Under the pieces are notes generated by a model, which was not told where the DNA came from, did no database searches, and saw only the letters and a list, made by a program, of their open reading frames with translations. The translations under genes and the position numbers were made by a program. 34,052 nt of DNA from Gracilimonas sp040904925 (GTDB taxonomy: Bacteria; Bacteroidota; Rhodothermia; Balneolales; Balneolaceae): contig JBBDSP010000013.1 in NCBI GenBank assembly GCA_040904925.1, forward strand, positions 1-34,052. Direction: 5' to 3'. Shown here in pieces: positions 32,185 through 34,052 of this stretch; the first letter of the stretch is position 1; the number at the start of each line of letters is the position of its first letter.

Positions 32185-32868
32185 TTAATTTCTGGTGCTT
32201 ACCGTTTGTATGAGTTCGCCTAACACCTGGTCGGTTTGTCTGAACCGGTCGTAATACACTTCTTCCATATTATTGATTCCGGAGCTGATCATTTGAAGGT
32301 CACTCCTGCGCTGCTGTTCAACATAATCCGCAAAATTTACCAGCGTTTGCTCCAGTTTTTGATCCTGCAGTTCCTGCACGGCTTGTACCGCCTCCGCGAC
32401 CATCACTGCATTTTCTTGTCGGACCTGCTCCAGCAGATAATCAACCTGCCCGGCTGTAAATCCTTGCTGTACAATTTCCTGTCTTTCTCCAAAAGCCAAT
32501 TCAAAGCCGTTGTCGTTTATAGAGATATTCATCTTCGTGAAGGCGCCTGTCACTACAAAAAGAATGAGTAGCGAAGCCATCGCAAAGCCGGCCCGGGCAA
32601 ATCCATTATTGGGAAGCCAGCCGGTCACCAGCTCATTCCACCACTCCTGAAATCCAGATTTATCCGGTTCCACCATCACCAGCTGTTCAGCGGGATCTTG
32701 CACCGGCAAATGTTGAAGCATGCTGCGTACATCTGCCAGTTCCTCCAGTTCTTTTTGGAGATCGGGATGATCTGCAAAAAATTGTTCCAGTTCTTTTCGT
32801 TGATCTTGCTCCAGTTCATCATACAGATATTCCATGAAGAGCGATCGGGCGGTTTCTTTATTCATCAT
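32185..32868 (-). CDS. Membrane anti-sigma-factor-like protein
   Basis: A 227-residue protein: an N-terminal cytoplasmic helical region (about 1-60, LFMEYLYDELEQDQRKELEQFFADHPDLQKELEEL, the usual anti-sigma domain form but without the zinc HxxxCxxC), one span (about 91-110) and a long C-terminal coiled-coil-like part (EIVQQGFTAGQVDYLLEQV ... LEQTLVNFADYVEQQRRSDLQ). It should hold the ECF sigma factor at the membrane. Start at 32868 (MMNKET) or the next ATG; the gene overlaps the sigma gene by 11 bp. Confidence 0.82.
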   Translation of the reverse strand: MMNKETARSLFMEYLYDELEQDQRKELEQFFADHPDLQKELEELADVRSMLQHLPVQDPAEQLVMVEPDKSGFQEWWNELVTGWLPNNGFARAGFAMASLLILFVVTGAFTKMNISINDNGFELAFGERQEIVQQGFTAGQVDYLLEQVRQENAVMVAEAVQAVQELQDQKLEQTLVNFADYVEQQRRSDLQMISSGINNMEEVYYDRFRQTDQVLGELIQTVSTRN

Positions 32869-33460
32869 AATCAAACACCTCTTTGTTGATATTCCATAAG
32901 TCGAACGTCTTTTTGAGACCGCTCAACCCGTAATACAATCTTGACTTTATCGTGTTTTCAGGTTCGTTTAAAATTTCAGCGATCTCCCTGAATTTTAATC
33001 CTTCATATTCTTTCATGATCACCACCACACGCTGTTCTACCGGCAGTTGTAGAAGCGCTTTATGAAGCAGCACCAACCCTTCGTTTCTGAGCACCGCTCC
33101 ATCAGCAGGCGTCGCAGTTTCTGTTTGCGGGGCAACTTTGAGTGCTTCATACGAGATCGCCCGCTTTCGGCCCGTACGCTTCAACTCATCCAGGCACAAA
33201 TTGTTGGCGATGGTATATAACCATGAACTAAATTTTTCTACATTATCCAGTGTATCCAGCTTTTGGTATGCTTTGATGAAGGTCTTCTGAGTGATCTCGG
33301 CAGCATCATCACTACTGGCAAAGAACCGGTACGCAAAGTGATGGATGCGATCCTGCCACCGCGCCACCAGCTTGTTAAAAGCCTGGTGATTTCCACCACG
33401 AAAATCCAGTACCAGCTGTGCGTCTTCCATACGTTCTTTTTGTCGAGATCCCGGGTTCAT
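32858..33460 (-). CDS. RNA polymerase sigma factor, ECF subfamily
   Basis: A 200-residue sigma-70-family protein with region 2 (about 18-85: AFNKLVARWQDRIHHFAYRFFASSDDAAEITQKTFIKAYQKLDTLDNVEKFSSWLYTIANNLCLDELKR) and region 4 (about 130-185: LLQLPVEQRVVVIMKEYEGLKFREIAEILNEPENTIKSRLYYGLSGLKK). Region 3 is absent, as expected for ECF factors. It heads a three-gene minus-strand operon with the membrane protein and the secreted protein. Met11 is a possible alternative start. Confidence 0.94.
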   Translation of the reverse strand: MNPGSRQKERMEDAQLVLDFRGGNHQAFNKLVARWQDRIHHFAYRFFASSDDAAEITQKTFIKAYQKLDTLDNVEKFSSWLYTIANNLCLDELKRTGRKRAISYEALKVAPQTETATPADGAVLRNEGLVLLHKALLQLPVEQRVVVIMKEYEGLKFREIAEILNEPENTIKSRLYYGLSGLKKTFDLWNINKEVFDYDE

Positions 33461-33901
33461 TCTGAATGTAAGACGAGGGGAGTTGCATTATAGTTTTAAT
33501 TTTTTTGATAGGGTGAGATTGATAGTTGAAAAAATTGATGAAGTGAGGAGTTATGAAGTGGGACTAAAATAATTTGGAGGGTTACGCTTCATTTAGAATA
33601 TTCAGGATAATGAAATTCCATCACTCGGCTCAGCATGAGTAGGATAACAAAGTTTAAATACGTGAGAGCCGGTTGATGGAATGGGATAAGGGCTTCCGGG
33701 AGTAATCTACCACATCCATCCCCCCTTTACTGTGTTACTTCGACCCAAGGTCCCAAAAACCACATCAAGCAACATCAACTCTCACTTTATCAACTATCAA
33801 CCCTCAACAAAAATAATTATCCACAAAGCTGTTGATAAGCCTGAAAAGATACCGTATTTTTACAGGCTCTGTAATTGGCGGAGAAAAACTGATTTTATAC
33901 C
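33461..33901. other. 441-bp intergenic region between the sigma operon and ffh
   Basis: It holds repeat-type sequence and no convincing gene. TTGATAGGGTGA (33505-33516) repeats the arm of the 14474-14615 element. TTGATAGTTGA (33519-33529) pairs with TCAACTATCAA (33790-33800). CTCAGCATGA near 33629-33638 resembles the end of the 88-bp repeat in reverse, probably a decayed relic. Promoters for the sigma operon and ffh must lie here. Confidence 0.55.
33832..33862 (+). promoter_or_regulatory. Possible ffh promoter
   Basis: TTG (33832-33834) is followed after 20 bases by TATTTTTA (33855-33862), close to the Bacteroidota pattern TTG-N19-22-TAnnTTTG, about 40 bases before the ffh ATG. The -7 element lacks the final G, so the call is tentative. 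Confidence 0.3.
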
Positions 33902-34052
33902 ATGTTTGAAGATCTATCCTCAAAATTAGACAAAGCATTCCAATCCCTGAAAGGGGAAGCTCGCATCACGGATGTGAATATTGCGGAGACTGTCCGTGAA
34001 ATTCGCCGTGCATTGCTGGATGCTGACGTTAATTATGAAGTAGCCCGCCAGT
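33902..34052 (+). CDS. ffh: Signal recognition particle protein Ffh, 5' fragment
   Basis: The last 151 bases encode 50 residues starting MFEDLSSKLDKAFQSLKGEARITD and continuing ETVREIRRALLDADVNYEVAR. This is the N-terminal four-helix (N) domain of Ffh, the GTPase that targets nascent membrane proteins. The N-domain motif REIRRALLDADVNYEV distinguishes it from FtsY. The gene is cut by the window end and nothing suggests it is broken. Confidence 0.93.
   Translation, partial: MFEDLSSKLDKAFQSLKGEARITDVNIAETVREIRRALLDADVNYEVARQ

Noticed and set aside
33461..33485. ECF-type autoregulated promoter (GCAAC...CGTC) just upstream of the sigma gene.
   Set aside because: The two boxes are only a few bases apart, far less than the 15-17 bases needed.
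33600..33650. Third copy of the 88-bp repeat in reverse orientation.
   Set aside because: Only about ten bases (CTCAGCATGA) are clearly similar; it is at most a decayed relic and too weak to list as a repeat copy.

Overview
The window looks like chromosomal DNA of a Balneolota/Bacteroidota-type marine or halophilic bacterium (Balneolaceae is my best guess). The reasons are the gene families present, the moderate GC with AT-rich spacers, the near absence of Shine-Dalgarno sequences, and one promoter-like TAnnTTTG element. The lineage call is inference; no rRNA or ribosomal protein gene is present to fix it. Thirty-four complete or partial protein genes are supported, with no tRNA, rRNA or CRISPR.

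Layout. 1-851: a pentanucleotide repeat (CTCAA x11), then tsaE with a coupled small gene. 852-4053: an accessory island. It has two 88-bp direct repeats flanking a GIY-YIG nuclease gene, an integron-type tyrosine recombinase (IntI) on the minus strand, and on its upstream side two units that look like integron gene cassettes: one with an addiction-module antitoxin and a RelE/ParE-type toxin, one with a PIN-domain toxin and a 54-residue partner on the opposite strand. Each unit ends in a foldable attC-like site. 4054-11165: a SEC-C membrane protein, a PnuC-type vitamin transporter, thiamine pyrophosphokinase, a DHH phosphoesterase, a receiver-GAF protein, an HtrA-like lipoprotein protease and a secreted beta-lactamase-fold hydrolase. 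11381-14395: serA, convergent with an amidoligase/class I glutamine amidotransferase pair.

14721-25188: an ABC-F ATPase, a SIMPL protein, a stand-alone AtuA-C-like protein, a two-gene ABC exporter preceded by a 30-bp palindrome, a secreted jelly-roll-like protein, a small MscS channel, a GAF/fRMsr-like protein, MarC, DinB and an AGCS symporter. 25197-30618: a vWA lipoprotein with an unknown membrane protein (minus strand), a large secreted zinc metalloprotease, and aat between two copies of a palindromic repeat. 30931-33460: an ECF sigma factor, a membrane anti-sigma-like protein and a secreted protein with an internal duplication, read on the minus strand. The window ends inside ffh.

The most interesting region is the small integron: a complete intI, two cassettes carrying stabilising toxin-antitoxin modules, and attC-like sites whose outer bases depart from the canonical GTTRRRY core. 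The intergenic spacers also carry at least four separate families of palindromic or direct repeats.
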